DNA of 64,000 bases from Halomonas getboli (GCF_023094245.1 NZ_JALMEW010000004.1:1-64000); one strand, 5' to 3'; shown: positions 36,791 through 46,133, numbered from the stretch's first letter. Numbers and translations: made by a program. The notes: generated by a model from the sequence alone, not told the origin.

Positions 36791-39306
36791 ACACGCCCAC
36801 CCAACGTCCCCCGCTGATCATCATCGGCAACGGCATGGTCGGCCATCATCTGGTCGAGCAGCTGATCGAACGCGGCGCCACCGAGCACTACCGCATCACG
36901 GTGTTCGGCGAGGAGCGCCACCGCGCCTACGACCGCGTGCACCTGTCCGAGTACTTCGCCGGCCGCGATGCCCAGTCGCTGGCCCTGTGCGACGCCGACT
37001 TCTACGCCGAGCACGGCATCGAGCTGCGCCTGGCCGAGGAAGTCACCGCCATCGACCGCGACGCGAGCGAGGTGGTCACCGACCGGGGCCGCTATCCCTA
37101 TGCGCGGCTGGTGCTGGCCACCGGCTCCACTCCCTTCGTGCCGCCGGTGCCCGGCCACGAGCGCGACCACTGCCTGGTCTACCGCACCCTGGACGACCTG
37201 GACGCCATCCGCGCGGCGGCCGAAGACGCCACCACCGGCGTGGTGGTCGGCGGCGGCCTGCTGGGCCTGGAGGCGGCCAACGCCCTGCGCGGCCTGGATC
37301 TCGACACCGCCGTGGTCGAGTTCGCCTCCCGGCTGATGCCGATGCAGGTCGACGCCGAGGGCGGCGATCTGCTGCGCGAGAAGATCGAGGCGCTGGGCGT
37401 GCAGGTACTCACCGACCGCGCCACCCAGCGCATCGAGGACGGCCAGGCCAGCCGCCACCGCATGGTGTTCCAGGATGACAAGGTGCTGGAGACCGACCTG
37501 ATCGTGTTCTCCGCCGGCATCCGCCCCCGTGACCAGCTGGCCCGCGACTGCGCGCTGGACATCGGCGAGCGCGGCGGTGTGATGATCGACGACCGCTGCC
37601 TGACCAGCGACCCGGCGATCCTCGCCGTCGGTGAGGTGGCGCTGTGGCAGAACAGCATCTTCGGCCTGGTGGCCCCCGGCTATCAGATGGCCAAGGCGGC
37701 CGCCGATACCCTGCTGGGCGGCGAGCTGACCTTCGAGGGCGCCGACATGAGCACCAAGCTCAAGCTGCTCGGCGTCGACGTGGGCGCCATCGGCGACGCC
37801 CACGGCAACCGGAATCCCGGCGCACGGACCTTCCGCTACCTCGACGAGCTCAAGCAGGAATACCGCAAGCTGGTGGTCTCCGGCGACGGCAGGAAGCTGC
37901 TCGGCGCCATGCTGGTGGGCAACAACGACGCCTACGACACCCTGATGCAGGTCTACAGCAACGGCCTCGAGCTGCCCGAGGATCCGGCGGCGCTGATCGT
38001 GCCGTCCTCAGAGGGCGCGCCGACCCTGGGCGCCGATGCCCTGCCCGACGACGCCACCCTCTGCTCGTGCCACAACGTCACCAAGGCCGCGATCTGCGAG
38101 AGCCTCGACGCCGGCGCCATGGACCTCGGCGCGGTCAAGGCCGAGACGAAGGCCAGCACCGGCTGCGGCGGCTGTGCGGCGCTGCTCAAGAACGTGGTCG
38201 ACCACGAGCTCGAGGCCCGCGGCGTGGAGGTCGACTCGTCGATCTGCGAGCACTTCGCCCATACCCGCCAGGCGCTCTACGACATCGTGCGCGTCGAGGG
38301 CATCCGGACCTTCGGCGAGCTGATCGACAAGCACGGCCACGGCTCACCACACTCGCCAGGCTTAGGCTGCGATATCTGCAAGCCGGCGGTGGCCTCGATC
38401 CTGGCCTCCTGCTTCAACGAGCCGATCACCGACGCCGCGCACATCCCGCTGCAGGACACCAACGACACCTTCATGGCCAACATGCAGAAAAACGGCACCT
38501 ACTCGGTGGTGCCAAGGGTCCCCGGCGGCGAGATCACCCCGGACAAGCTGGTGGTGCTGGGCCAGGTCGCGCAGAAATATGACCTCTACACCAAGGTCAC
38601 CGGCGGCCAGCGCATCGACCTGTTCGGCGCCCGGCTGGAGGACCTGCCCGACATCTGGGGCGAGCTGATCGCGGCCGGCTTCGAGACCGGCCACGCCTAC
38701 GGCAAGTCGCTGCGCACCGTGAAGTCCTGCGTCGGCAGCACCTGGTGCCGCTACGGCGTGCAGGACAGCGTGGGCATGGCGATCCGACTCGAGCATCGCT
38801 ACAAGGGCCTGCGCTCGCCGCACAAGCTCAAGTTCGCGGTCTCCGGCTGTACCCGCGAGTGCGCCGAGGCCCAGAGCAAGGACATCGGCGTGATCGCCAC
38901 CGAGCACGGCTGGAACCTCTACGTCTGCGGCAACGGCGGCATGCGCCCGCGCCACGCCGAGCTGTTCGCCACCGACCTCGACGACGCACAGCTGATCACG
39001 ATCATCGACCGCCTGCTGATGTTCTACGTGCGCACCGCCGACCGCCTGCAGCGCACCTCGGTATGGCGCGAGAATCTGGAGGGCGGCCTGGACTACCTCA
39101 AGGCCGTGGTGCTCGAGGACAGCCTGGGGATCAATGAGGAGCTCGAGGCCCAGATGCAGACCGTGATCGACGCCTACGAGTGTGAGTGGGCGGGCGCCAT
39201 CAACGACCCGGAGAAGCTCAAGCGCTTCCGCAGCTTCGTCAACGACGCACGGCCCGATCCGGACATCATCGTCACCGAGGAGCGCGGCCAGCTACGACCG
39301 GCCTAA
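36787..39306 (+). CDS. nirB: NADH-dependent nitrite reductase, large subunit
   Basis: An 839-residue cytoplasmic enzyme reducing nitrite to ammonium. FAD and NADH domains (IIIGNGMVGHHLVEQL, VVVGGGLLGLEAANAL) are followed by a BFD 2Fe-2S region (CSCHNVTK, TGCGGC) and the sulfite/nitrite reductase hemoprotein half. The siroheme/4Fe-4S ligands are seen in CVGSTWCRYG and later SGCTRECAEAQ. Length is typical of NirB (~840). It overlaps the FAD subunit gene and is followed by nirD after a 174-base gap that contains a structured repeat. Confidence 0.97.
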   Translation: MNTPTQRPPLIIIGNGMVGHHLVEQLIERGATEHYRITVFGEERHRAYDRVHLSEYFAGRDAQSLALCDADFYAEHGIELRLAEEVTAIDRDASEVVTDRGRYPYARLVLATGSTPFVPPVPGHERDHCLVYRTLDDLDAIRAAAEDATTGVVVGGGLLGLEAANALRGLDLDTAVVEFASRLMPMQVDAEGGDLLREKIEALGVQVLTDRATQRIEDGQASRHRMVFQDDKVLETDLIVFSAGIRPRDQLARDCALDIGERGGVMIDDRCLTSDPAILAVGEVALWQNSIFGLVAPGYQMAKAAADTLLGGELTFEGADMSTKLKLLGVDVGAIGDAHGNRNPGARTFRYLDELKQEYRKLVVSGDGRKLLGAMLVGNNDAYDTLMQVYSNGLELPEDPAALIVPSSEGAPTLGADALPDDATLCSCHNVTKAAICESLDAGAMDLGAVKAETKASTGCGGCAALLKNVVDHELEARGVEVDSSICEHFAHTRQALYDIVRVEGIRTFGELIDKHGHGSPHSPGLGCDICKPAVASILASCFNEPITDAAHIPLQDTNDTFMANMQKNGTYSVVPRVPGGEITPDKLVVLGQVAQKYDLYTKVTGGQRIDLFGARLEDLPDIWGELIAAGFETGHAYGKSLRTVKSCVGSTWCRYGVQDSVGMAIRLEHRYKGLRSPHKLKFAVSGCTRECAEAQSKDIGVIATEHGWNLYVCGNGGMRPRHAELFATDLDDAQLITIIDRLLMFYVRTADRLQRTSVWRENLEGGLDYLKAVVLEDSLGINEELEAQMQTVIDAYECEWAGAINDPEKLKRFRSFVNDARPDPDIIVTEERGQLRPA

Positions 39307-39325
39307 ATCGGTTGTGCTCGACACC

Positions 39326-39454
39326 GGGATGAGCTGATCCGGCGACAAGCCCCGCGAGGGCGCTATGAACCCATCCTTGGGCGCTACTTTGGCCATCCAT
39401 GGCCAAAAACCCCTCGCTTGGCCTTGTCCCCGGCGCTCATCCCTCCAGAGATCC
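39326..39454 (+). repeat. Structured dispersed repeat, copy 2 (between nirB and nirD)
   Basis: Arms GGGATGAGC and GCTCATCCC enclose CGGCGACAAG / CTTGTCCCCGG, GCGAGGG/CCCTCGC and the inner hairpin TTTGGCCA-TCCA-TGGCCAAA. It shares order and core sequences with 13647-13774, including GGGCGCTAC and the 3' flank CCAGAGATCC. Confidence 0.8.
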
Positions 39455-39480
39455 GGAAATACGTTCTCGAGGAATCCTCC

Positions 39481-39855
39481 ATGACCACCGCAACCGCAGC
39501 AGCCCCGACCATGACCCAGACCTGGCAGACCCTGTGCACCAAGGCCGACCTGGTCGCCCACTCCGGCGTCGCCGCCTGGATCGAGACCGCCGAGGGCACG
39601 GCCCAGGCAGCCCTCTTCTACCTTCCCGGCCACGCCACCGAGTTCTACGCCGTGGATCATCGCGATCCCTTCTCCGGCGCCAACGTCATCGCCCGCGGCA
39701 TCGTCGGCGATATCCAGGGCGAGCCGGTGGTGGCCTCGCCGCTCTACAAGCAGCACTTCCGTCTCAAGGACGGCCAGTGCCTGGAGGACGAGGCGGTGCG
39801 CCTGCGCACCTGGCCGCTGCGCCTCGAAGGCGACGAGGTGCAGATCCTGATCTGA
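39481..39855 (+). CDS. nirD: NADH-dependent nitrite reductase, small subunit
   Basis: A 124-residue Rieske-fold protein of the NirD type, which lacks the Rieske Cys/His ligands as usual for the group. Family marks: AAWIETAEGTAQAALFYLPG, FYAVDHRDPFSGANVIARG and SPLYKQHFRLKDGQCLEDE. It associates with NirB. The ATG at 39481 is preceded by GAGGAATCC; the longer frame would begin inside the repeat. A perfect terminator hairpin follows. Confidence 0.95.
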   Translation: MTTATAAAPTMTQTWQTLCTKADLVAHSGVAAWIETAEGTAQAALFYLPGHATEFYAVDHRDPFSGANVIARGIVGDIQGEPVVASPLYKQHFRLKDGQCLEDEAVRLRTWPLRLEGDEVQILI

Positions 39856-39870
39856 GGACCGCGCGGGCCA

Positions 39871-39907
39871 CGAGCACGGCCGGTGCCGAATGCACCGGCC
39901 GTGCTCG
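39871..39907 (+). terminator. Terminator after nirD
   Basis: CGAGCACGGCCGGTGC and GCACCGGCCGTGCTCG form a perfect 16-bp stem with a 5-base loop, 15 bases after the stop; no T tract. Confidence 0.75.
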
Positions 39908-39981
39908 TCGAGACGTTGACAAAACGTCGATTGTGCAAAGCAACAGCATTGGCCCATGCTGGAATCGAAATCTGCCTGTGA

Positions 39982-40022
39982 CGGTCTGATGAACAGACCG
40001 CTATCCAACACGAGGAGGTGAG
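39982..40022 (+). promoter_or_regulatory. Structured leader with orphan strong Shine-Dalgarno upstream of the PhoH gene
   Basis: A 7-bp hairpin (CGGTCTG-ATGAA-CAGACCG, 39982-40000) is followed by a near-perfect ribosome site GAGGAGGTGA (40013-40022) with no ATG at proper distance. The real start is 120 bases further. TTGACA at 39915 could be a -35 element. Confidence 0.3.
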
Positions 40023-40143
40023 CGCCGAGCCCAGGCCTGCACGTCGCGTCTGTCACGGAACCGACATCCCGCGCTGACAGTGTCGACATCGAGGCGTCAT
40101 CTGTTTTGACGTCGTCCCGGTGACAATCAGGAGAGCCGCGCCG

Positions 40144-41559
40144 ATGGTACGCATCGACAAGAAAGCCACCCGGCTTTACGTGCTGGACACCAATGTCCTG
40201 ATCCACGACCCCGCCGCCCTCTACCAGTTCGATGAGCACGAAGTGGTCATTCCCATGACCGTGCTCGAGGAACTCGACAAGCACAAGAACGGCATCCGCG
40301 AGATCGCCCGCACCGCCCGGCAGGTCAGCCGGACCCTCTCGGACCTCACCGCCAACGTCGATCTCGGCCAGATCCGCGACGGCATTCCCATCCCGCGCCT
40401 CAACGGCCCCGAAGGCCGCCTGCGCCTGCTCTGCTACGACGACCTCGAGACCCCGGACCACCTGGAGAACAGCCCCGACAACCGTCTGCTCACCGAGACC
40501 TGCCGGCTCCGCGACGAGCGCCCCGACGCCTCGGTGATCCTGGTCACCAAGGACATCAACCTGCGGGTCAAGGCCGCCGCCGTCGGCGTGCCGGTGGAGG
40601 ACTACCTCACCGACCGCGCCTTCGACGACAGCGACGCCATGCTCGGCGGCGCCCGCATCTATCCCGACGCGGGCCACGACGGCCGCGGCCTGTGGGAAAG
40701 CCTCAAGGCCGACGTCAAGGTCGAGCGCGACGACAGCGGCAAGATGGTCTATCGCCTGAGCGGCGAGATCCCCACCGACTGGCACCTGGGCATGCTGGTC
40801 TCCGACAGCGACGATGAGGCCAGCTTCGAGGCCATCGTGCGCGAGCTGGGGCCGAATCACGCCCACCTGGAGCTGCTCACCAACTATCGCCACGGGGCCA
40901 GCGTGTGGGGCGTCCACGCCCACGACAGCCGGCAGAACTTCACCCTCAACCTGCTCATGGACGACGATATCGACCTGGTCACCATCGCCGGCAGCGCCGG
41001 CACCGGCAAGACCTACATGACCCTCGCCGCCGCCTTCCAGCAGACCCTGGACACCAAGCGCTTCGAGCGCATCGTCTTCACCCGGGCGCCGATCTCGATG
41101 AGCGAGGACATCGGCTTTTTGCCCGGCACCGAGGAAGAGAAGATGTCGCCCTGGATGGGCGCCTTCCACGACAACATGGACAACCTGCTGCGCGACGAAC
41201 ACGACGGCAGCACCACCTGGAACCAGGAGGCCACCCGCCAGCTGCTGGGCTCGCGGGTGCAGATCCGCGCCCCGGGCTTCATGCGCGGCCGCACCCTCAA
41301 CGATACCTTCCTGATCATCGACGAGGCGCAGAACTTCACCCCGAAACAGCTCAAGTCGCTGCTGACCCGGGCCGGGCGCAACACCAAGATCGTCTGCCTG
41401 GGCAACGTGGGCCAGATCGACACGCCCTATCTCACCGCCAACACCTGCGGCATGGCGGCGGTGGTGCAGCGCTTCCGCGACTGGCCCCATGCCGGCCACG
41501 TCACCCTGAAGAGCGTGGAGCGCTCGCGCCTGGCCCTGGCCGGCGAGGAGCTGCTCTGA
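40144..41559 (+). CDS. PIN-PhoH fusion protein (putative RNA-processing ATPase)
   Basis: A 471-residue protein with an N-terminal PIN nuclease domain (RLYVLDTNVLIHDP; later acids in LVTKDINLRVKA) and a C-terminal PhoH ATPase domain: Walker A AGSAGTGKTYM near residue 285, then LIIDEAQNFTP. The PIN-PhoH architecture is known as an RNA helicase/ribonuclease combination. CAGGAGAG lies before the ATG at 40144; a GTG at 40120 is the open-frame limit. It is transcribed alone from a long structured leader, with a strong terminator after it. Confidence 0.9.
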   Translation: MVRIDKKATRLYVLDTNVLIHDPAALYQFDEHEVVIPMTVLEELDKHKNGIREIARTARQVSRTLSDLTANVDLGQIRDGIPIPRLNGPEGRLRLLCYDDLETPDHLENSPDNRLLTETCRLRDERPDASVILVTKDINLRVKAAAVGVPVEDYLTDRAFDDSDAMLGGARIYPDAGHDGRGLWESLKADVKVERDDSGKMVYRLSGEIPTDWHLGMLVSDSDDEASFEAIVRELGPNHAHLELLTNYRHGASVWGVHAHDSRQNFTLNLLMDDDIDLVTIAGSAGTGKTYMTLAAAFQQTLDTKRFERIVFTRAPISMSEDIGFLPGTEEEKMSPWMGAFHDNMDNLLRDEHDGSTTWNQEATRQLLGSRVQIRAPGFMRGRTLNDTFLIIDEAQNFTPKQLKSLLTRAGRNTKIVCLGNVGQIDTPYLTANTCGMAAVVQRFRDWPHAGHVTLKSVERSRLALAGEELL

Positions 41560-41586
41560 TCCCCTGAGACATCACCCGGAACGACA

Positions 41587-41616
41587 CGGGCCGGCACCTC
41601 TCGGTGCCGGCCCGTT
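41587..41616 (+). terminator. Terminator downstream of the PIN-PhoH gene
   Basis: A 13-bp perfect stem (ACGGGCCGGCACC with GGTGCCGGCCCGT, loop TCTC) is followed by TTGATT. Confidence 0.85.
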
Positions 41617-41637
41617 TGATTCGTGCCGACGTGATCA

Positions 41638-41787
41638 GCTACCGCGGTGGAAGGCCTTCTCGATCAGCGCCTCGCTCTCGCTGCCGGGCCCCTTCTTCAG
41701 CACCTTGCTGGCCTAGTGGTGGTGATGATGGAGACACACGAAGCGCTGGCAGGAGGCACAGCGCACGCGATCGTCGGGGTTCCGGGT
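41638..41787 (-). pseudogene. Truncated tandem copy of the small zinc-ribbon gene
   Basis: The ~150 bases are a near-identical copy of the last ~47 codons of the gene at 41809-42027, repeated just after its stop. The copy lacks a start. A 9-base difference replaces Tyr-His-Glu by five His codons and an in-frame TAG, after which the homologous frame continues to its own stop. It is a partial duplication that has decayed. Confidence 0.75.
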
Positions 41788-41808
41788 CAGCCGATGCCGA
41801 GAACTGCA

Positions 41809-42027
41809 TCAGCTGCCGCGATTGAAGGCCTTCTCGATCAGCGCCTCGCTCTCGCTGCCGGGCCCCTTCTTCAGCACCTTGCTGGCCTCGTGGTAGAGGC
41901 ACACGAAGCGCTGGCAGGAGGCACAGCGCACGCGATCGTCGGGGTTTCGGGTGCTGGATACCCGCATCAGCCGGCTCCCGCAGCCGGGGCAGCCCACCGG
42001 CAGGCGAAGGTCTTCGGACAGGGACAT
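41809..42027 (-). CDS. Small zinc-ribbon protein
   Basis: A 72-residue protein with two CxxC pairs, CPGC near residue 13 and CASC near 35, typical of a zinc ribbon, and a basic C-terminal tail (SKVLKKGPGSESEAL). I do not recognise the family. AAGGAG lies before the ATG. It is downstream of a diguanylate cyclase gene in the same direction (81-base gap). A degraded partial copy follows at 41638-41787. Confidence 0.75.
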   Translation of the reverse strand: MSLSEDLRLPVGCPGCGSRLMRVSSTRNPDDRVRCASCQRFVCLYHEASKVLKKGPGSESEALIEKAFNRGS

Positions 42028-42107
42028 CGGTTTCTCCTTTCCGTTGGATTCCATGCCGATATCCTGACGCACTCGCCGGGCATGTGCCAGGGGCAGACGC
42101 CGACGCA

Positions 42108-43376
42108 TCAGGGTCCCACCACGCGATTGCGCCCCGCCTGCTTGGCGCGATACAGGGCCAGGTCGGCTCGATTCAGCGCCTCGTCCAGATCCCCACCGGG
42201 CGGCACCAGCGCCAGCCCCAGGCTGACGGTGACGTGCAGACACTCCTCGCCCAGCACCAGCTCGGTGTCGGCCACCGTCTCGCGCAGCCGCTCGAAGATG
42301 CCCTGCGCCTCGTCGGGGTCGCCGTCGGACAGCATGACCGCAAACTCCTCGCCACCGATCCGGCCGATCAGGTCGTAGGGGCGCAGGCAGTCGCGGCAGA
42401 TGTGGGCGAAGGTCTGCAGGGTGATATCGCCGGCGGCATGGCCGTAGGTGTCGTTCAAGGCCTTGAAGTGATCCAGGTCGAGCATCGCCACTACCACCGG
42501 GCGATGATGACGCTCGGCACGGGCCAGCACCGCGCGGCCGTTGGCTCGGAAACCGCGGCGATTGAGCACGCCGGTCAGCATGTCGGTACTGACCAGCGCC
42601 TCGGTGCGCGACTCCACGCGCTTGCGCTCGGTCGCATCCAGCCACCAGCCCTCCCAGACGGTCTCGCCCTCCGCGACGCGGCGCGCCTCGGCGCGTGCCT
42701 CCAGCCAGCGTTCGCCGTCAGACAGGCTCAGGCGGAAGGACTGATGCCAGGGCGTCAGCCCTATCGCCGAGCGGGCCAGCTCGCCTTCCACCGCCTCGCG
42801 ATCCTCCGCGGCCACCCGCTGAAGCCAGCGCCTCGGCTCGGCGCTCAGCGTCTCCGGCGACAGGCCACACAGCGCCTCGACGCCGGCGCTGAGATAGTCG
42901 AAGCGCCAGTCTCCCCGCGGCGTCTGGCGCAGGCGAAACACCGCCCCGGGCAGACGCCCGAGGGTCGCTTCCAGCAGGCGCAACCGAGCGTGTTCGTCAC
43001 GGGCCGGCCCCACCAGGTGGTCGACATCGCAAAGCGTCACCAGCCAGCGCGGCGCAGCGCCAGCGGGCAGTGCCCGGATGTGCGCCAGCTGATAGCGACG
43101 CTCCCCGCCGATGCGACAGCGGACCTCGCCCTGCCAGTCGCCCCCCGCGGCCACGCAGCCGGCCAGGCCACGCACCAGGGCACCGCCCAGCGGGTCTTCG
43201 TCGAGCTCGTGGCAGCGGCGCCCGACCCGCGCCTCGCTGCCGACACTGGCCTCAAGCACGATCCCCTGGCGGTCCACCACCAGGGCGATGCCAGGAAAGT
43301 GCTCCAGCAGTGCGCGTGAAAGAGCGCCGGGCGCGGCGTCACGCCGCCGGCGCCAGCGGTTCGGAATCCATGACAT
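42108..43376 (-). CDS. PAS/GGDEF diguanylate cyclase
   Basis: A 422-residue cytoplasmic signalling protein. Two PAS-like regions occupy roughly residues 20-270 (IALVVDRQGIVLEASVG; YLSAGVEALCGLSPETLS). The GGDEF domain follows, beginning near TDMLTGVLNRRGF, with the active-site GGEEF. An RxxD inhibitory site (RPYD) stands five residues before it, so product feedback is expected. It synthesises cyclic di-GMP. The ATG at 43376 has AAGGA upstream; an ATG at 43400 has none. No membrane segment is seen; the ligand is unknown. Confidence 0.9.
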   Translation of the reverse strand: MSWIPNRWRRRRDAAPGALSRALLEHFPGIALVVDRQGIVLEASVGSEARVGRRCHELDEDPLGGALVRGLAGCVAAGGDWQGEVRCRIGGERRYQLAHIRALPAGAAPRWLVTLCDVDHLVGPARDEHARLRLLEATLGRLPGAVFRLRQTPRGDWRFDYLSAGVEALCGLSPETLSAEPRRWLQRVAAEDREAVEGELARSAIGLTPWHQSFRLSLSDGERWLEARAEARRVAEGETVWEGWWLDATERKRVESRTEALVSTDMLTGVLNRRGFRANGRAVLARAERHHRPVVVAMLDLDHFKALNDTYGHAAGDITLQTFAHICRDCLRPYDLIGRIGGEEFAVMLSDGDPDEAQGIFERLRETVADTELVLGEECLHVTVSLGLALVPPGGDLDEALNRADLALYRAKQAGRNRVVGP

Positions 43377-43501
43377 GCCCCGCATCCTTGGGGCCTCCAT
43401 TGCGATGCGATGAGAGAAGAACGATGACTCTTCCCCTAGCGTAGGGCATCACTACCGCCTTGCCTCACCCTCGCTTCCGGCACCGCCGGTGCGGCACAGT
43501 C

Positions 43502-44170
43502 TCAGCGCGCCAGCCGGGCGGCGAGCCAGCGGCCGATGTCGGCCACCTGCTGCGGGCAGACGGCATGGGCCATGGGGTACTGACGATAGTGGACCGGATG
43601 GCCCTGCGCCTCGAGTCGGTCGCGGGCGGCCTGGCCCAGCGCCTCGGGTACCACCGGATCGACGTTACCGTGATGGATCTCGATCGGCAGCTCGCGGTTG
43701 GCCTCGGCAGGCTCGAGGCTGTCCGCGGTGGCCAGGTAGGTGGACATGGCGAGCAGCCCGCCCAGCCGCTCGGGAAAGGTCAGCGCCGCCTGATAGGCCA
43801 CCGCCCCGCCCTGGGAGAAGCCGGCGACGATGATGCGCTCGGCGGGCACGCCCTGGGCGATCTGCGCGCGGATCAGGTCCTGGATGCGCTCGGCGGAGGC
43901 CTTGAGCTGCGCCTCGTCGACGCGACGATCGAGGTTGGCCTCGAGGATGTCGTACCAGGCCGGCATGGTCATGCCGCCGTTGATCGTCACCGGCAGGCGC
44001 GGCGCATGGGGCAGGATGAAGCGGACGTCGAGATCGTCCGGCAGGCCCAGCGCCGGCACCAGCGGCTCGAAGTCGTGGCCGTCGGCGCCCAGGCCGTGGA
44101 GGATGAACACGCAGGCGTCGGCGGGTCGCCCGCTGCGTGGCTCGATGATCAGCTCGTCGGTTACGCTCAT
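43502..44170 (-). CDS. Carboxylesterase/phospholipase (alpha/beta hydrolase)
   Basis: A 222-residue cytosolic serine hydrolase of the lysophospholipase/carboxylesterase group (YpfH/EstB-like). The nucleophile Ser is in GFSQGG, preceded by the oxyanion-region motif LHGLGADGHDF, with the catalytic Asp in HGNVDPVVP and His in YPMAHAVCP. It hydrolyses short esters; the natural substrate is not known. GGAG lies 7 bases before the ATG at 44170. It lies between a GGDEF protein and an SLC13 carrier in the same orientation but with independent gaps. Confidence 0.92.
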   Translation of the reverse strand: MSVTDELIIEPRSGRPADACVFILHGLGADGHDFEPLVPALGLPDDLDVRFILPHAPRLPVTINGGMTMPAWYDILEANLDRRVDEAQLKASAERIQDLIRAQIAQGVPAERIIVAGFSQGGAVAYQAALTFPERLGGLLAMSTYLATADSLEPAEANRELPIEIHHGNVDPVVPEALGQAARDRLEAQGHPVHYRQYPMAHAVCPQQVADIGRWLAARLAR

Positions 44171-44242
44171 GGCTCGTCTCCAGCACAAAAGCGACACCCT
44201 AGCGCAAAGCGCCGCGGTCGGCGAGAGGCGCCCGGCCAGGCG

Positions 44243-46012
44243 TCAGAACGGCCAGATCAGGGGAATCAGGCCCAGCGCCACCGCGGCGGTCAGCAGGTTG
44301 AGCGGCGCGCCCACCCGCAGATAGTCGCCGACACGATAGCCGCCGGGTCCATAGACCATCAGGTTGGTCTGGTAGCCGATCGGGGTCAGGAAGCTGGCCG
44401 AGGCGGCGAACATCACCGCCACCACGAAGGGCATGGGGTTCACGCCCAGGTGCTCGGCGGCGGCCACTACCACCGGAAAGCTGATCACCGCCGCGGCGTT
44501 GTTGGTCACCAGCTCGGTGAGCAGCGCCACCACCAGATAGGTGCCGATCAGCAGCCACCAGGGGTTGCCGTCGGCCCAGCCCATGGCCGTCTGGGCCAGC
44601 GCCGCCGCCGCGCCGTTGGCCTCCAGCGCGGCGCCCAGGCCGAAAGAGGCGGCGATGGTCAGCAGCACCTGGGTGTCCAGGCCGCGCTTGGCGGCGCCGA
44701 TCGAGCAGCAGCCGGTCAGCACCGAGGCCGCCGCCCCCAGCATGGCGGCACTGAGCAGGCTGGTCACGCCAGTGGCGGCGAGCAGCACCACCAGGGCGAG
44801 GATGCTCCAGGCCAGCCAGGCGCGCTCATGCACCGGCCGCGCCGAGCCGTTGACCTGGCTGATCAGCAGGAAGTCGCGGGACTGGCGGTGGCGCTCGATG
44901 AACGGCGGGCGTGCCTCCAGCAGCAGCACGTCGGCCGGCTGCAGGCGGATCTGCCCCAGGTTGCCGGCGACCCGCTCGCCGCCGCGGCACACCGCCAGCA
45001 CCGCGGCGCCGTAGAGGGTGCGGAAATGACCGTCGCGGATGCGTTGGCCGATGAACTGGCACTGGTCCGAGACCACCGCCTCCACCAGGCGGCGCTCCTT
45101 GAAGTCCTTCTGCAGGCTGGACTCACCGTGGTAGGAGGGAATCAGCCCGCGAATCTGCTGCAACTCCACCGCACCGGCGGAGGTGCCGGCGAATACCAGC
45201 CGATCGCCGCCCTTGAGCCGCTCGCCCGGCCCCACCACGCTGACCACGTTACCGTCGCGCTCGATCTCGACCAGGAACAGCTCCCGCAGGTGGCGCAGTC
45301 CGGCCTCCTCGACGCTGCGGTCGACCAGCGGGCCGCTCGGGTCCACCTCCATCTCGATGGTGAATTCGCGGGGATTCTCGAACGCCTCGGCGGCGCCGGT
45401 GCGCGGCGGCAGCAGGCGTCGCCCCACCAGCAGCAGATAGGCCAGCCCTACCGCCGCCACCGGCACGCCAACCCAGGCGATATCGAACAGCCCCATGTCC
45501 AGCGACGGATAGCGCTCGATCATCAGCCCATGCACCACCAGGTTGGTGCTGGTACCCATCAGGGTGATGGTGCCGCCGAGGATGGAGGCAAAGCTGAGCG
45601 GCATCAGCAGCCGGTGGGCCGGCAGGCCGAGGCGGCGACTCCAGCTCAGCACCGCGGGAATGAAGGTGGCGACCACCGGGGTGTTGTTGAGAAAGCCGCT
45701 CAGCGAGGCCACCGGCAGCACCAGCCGCGCCAGGGCGCGCTGCTCGCCCCGGGGGCGCCCCAGCACGTAGCGGATGATCAGATCAATGCCACCGGTCTCG
45801 CGGATGCTCGCGACCAGCACGTACATGAAGGCCACGGTGAACAGCCCGCTGCTGGAGAAGCCGGCCAGCGCCTGGTCCGGGGCCACCACGCCGAGGCCGA
45901 TCAGCAGGATCAGGGCGCCCATCAGCACCATGTCGGGGCCGATGCGGGTCAGCGCCATCATCGGAAAGACGGCGGCAACGACGACAAGCGAGATCCAGGC
46001 GTCCGGGGACAT
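44243..46012 (-). CDS. SLC13/DASS-family anion transporter with two TrkA-C domains
   Basis: A 589-residue inner-membrane carrier. Two blocks of hydrophobic segments (AWISLVVVAAVFPMMAL...; later GYQTNLMVYGPGGYRVGDYL) surround two cytosolic RCK-C/TrkA-C domains (roughly 210-390; for example RDGHFRTLYGAAVLAVCRGG). Such proteins usually import sulfate or dicarboxylates with sodium. No substrate can be fixed. The ATG at 46012 fits better than 46042. A heptamer repeat (46134-46224) lies just upstream of its promoter region. Confidence 0.85.
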   Translation of the reverse strand: MSPDAWISLVVVAAVFPMMALTRIGPDMVLMGALILLIGLGVVAPDQALAGFSSSGLFTVAFMYVLVASIRETGGIDLIIRYVLGRPRGEQRALARLVLPVASLSGFLNNTPVVATFIPAVLSWSRRLGLPAHRLLMPLSFASILGGTITLMGTSTNLVVHGLMIERYPSLDMGLFDIAWVGVPVAAVGLAYLLLVGRRLLPPRTGAAEAFENPREFTIEMEVDPSGPLVDRSVEEAGLRHLRELFLVEIERDGNVVSVVGPGERLKGGDRLVFAGTSAGAVELQQIRGLIPSYHGESSLQKDFKERRLVEAVVSDQCQFIGQRIRDGHFRTLYGAAVLAVCRGGERVAGNLGQIRLQPADVLLLEARPPFIERHRQSRDFLLISQVNGSARPVHERAWLAWSILALVVLLAATGVTSLLSAAMLGAAASVLTGCCSIGAAKRGLDTQVLLTIAASFGLGAALEANGAAAALAQTAMGWADGNPWWLLIGTYLVVALLTELVTNNAAAVISFPVVVAAAEHLGVNPMPFVVAVMFAASASFLTPIGYQTNLMVYGPGGYRVGDYLRVGAPLNLLTAAVALGLIPLIWPF

Positions 46013-46133
46013 GAGGGGCATTCCAGGGAGAGTACGAACCATCCCATTGTGCCGGCCGCCGTTTATTCTAAAAAGTTATTTTTAGAAATTCATTTAGAAG
46101 AAAATGGAATTTATAGGGCGAGGGGCAAAGAGT

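Noticed and set aside
40018..40078. Short GTG-started leader peptide (19 codons) before the PhoH gene
   Set aside because: The strong ribosome-binding sequence overlaps the GTG itself, leaving no spacing; not supported as a gene.
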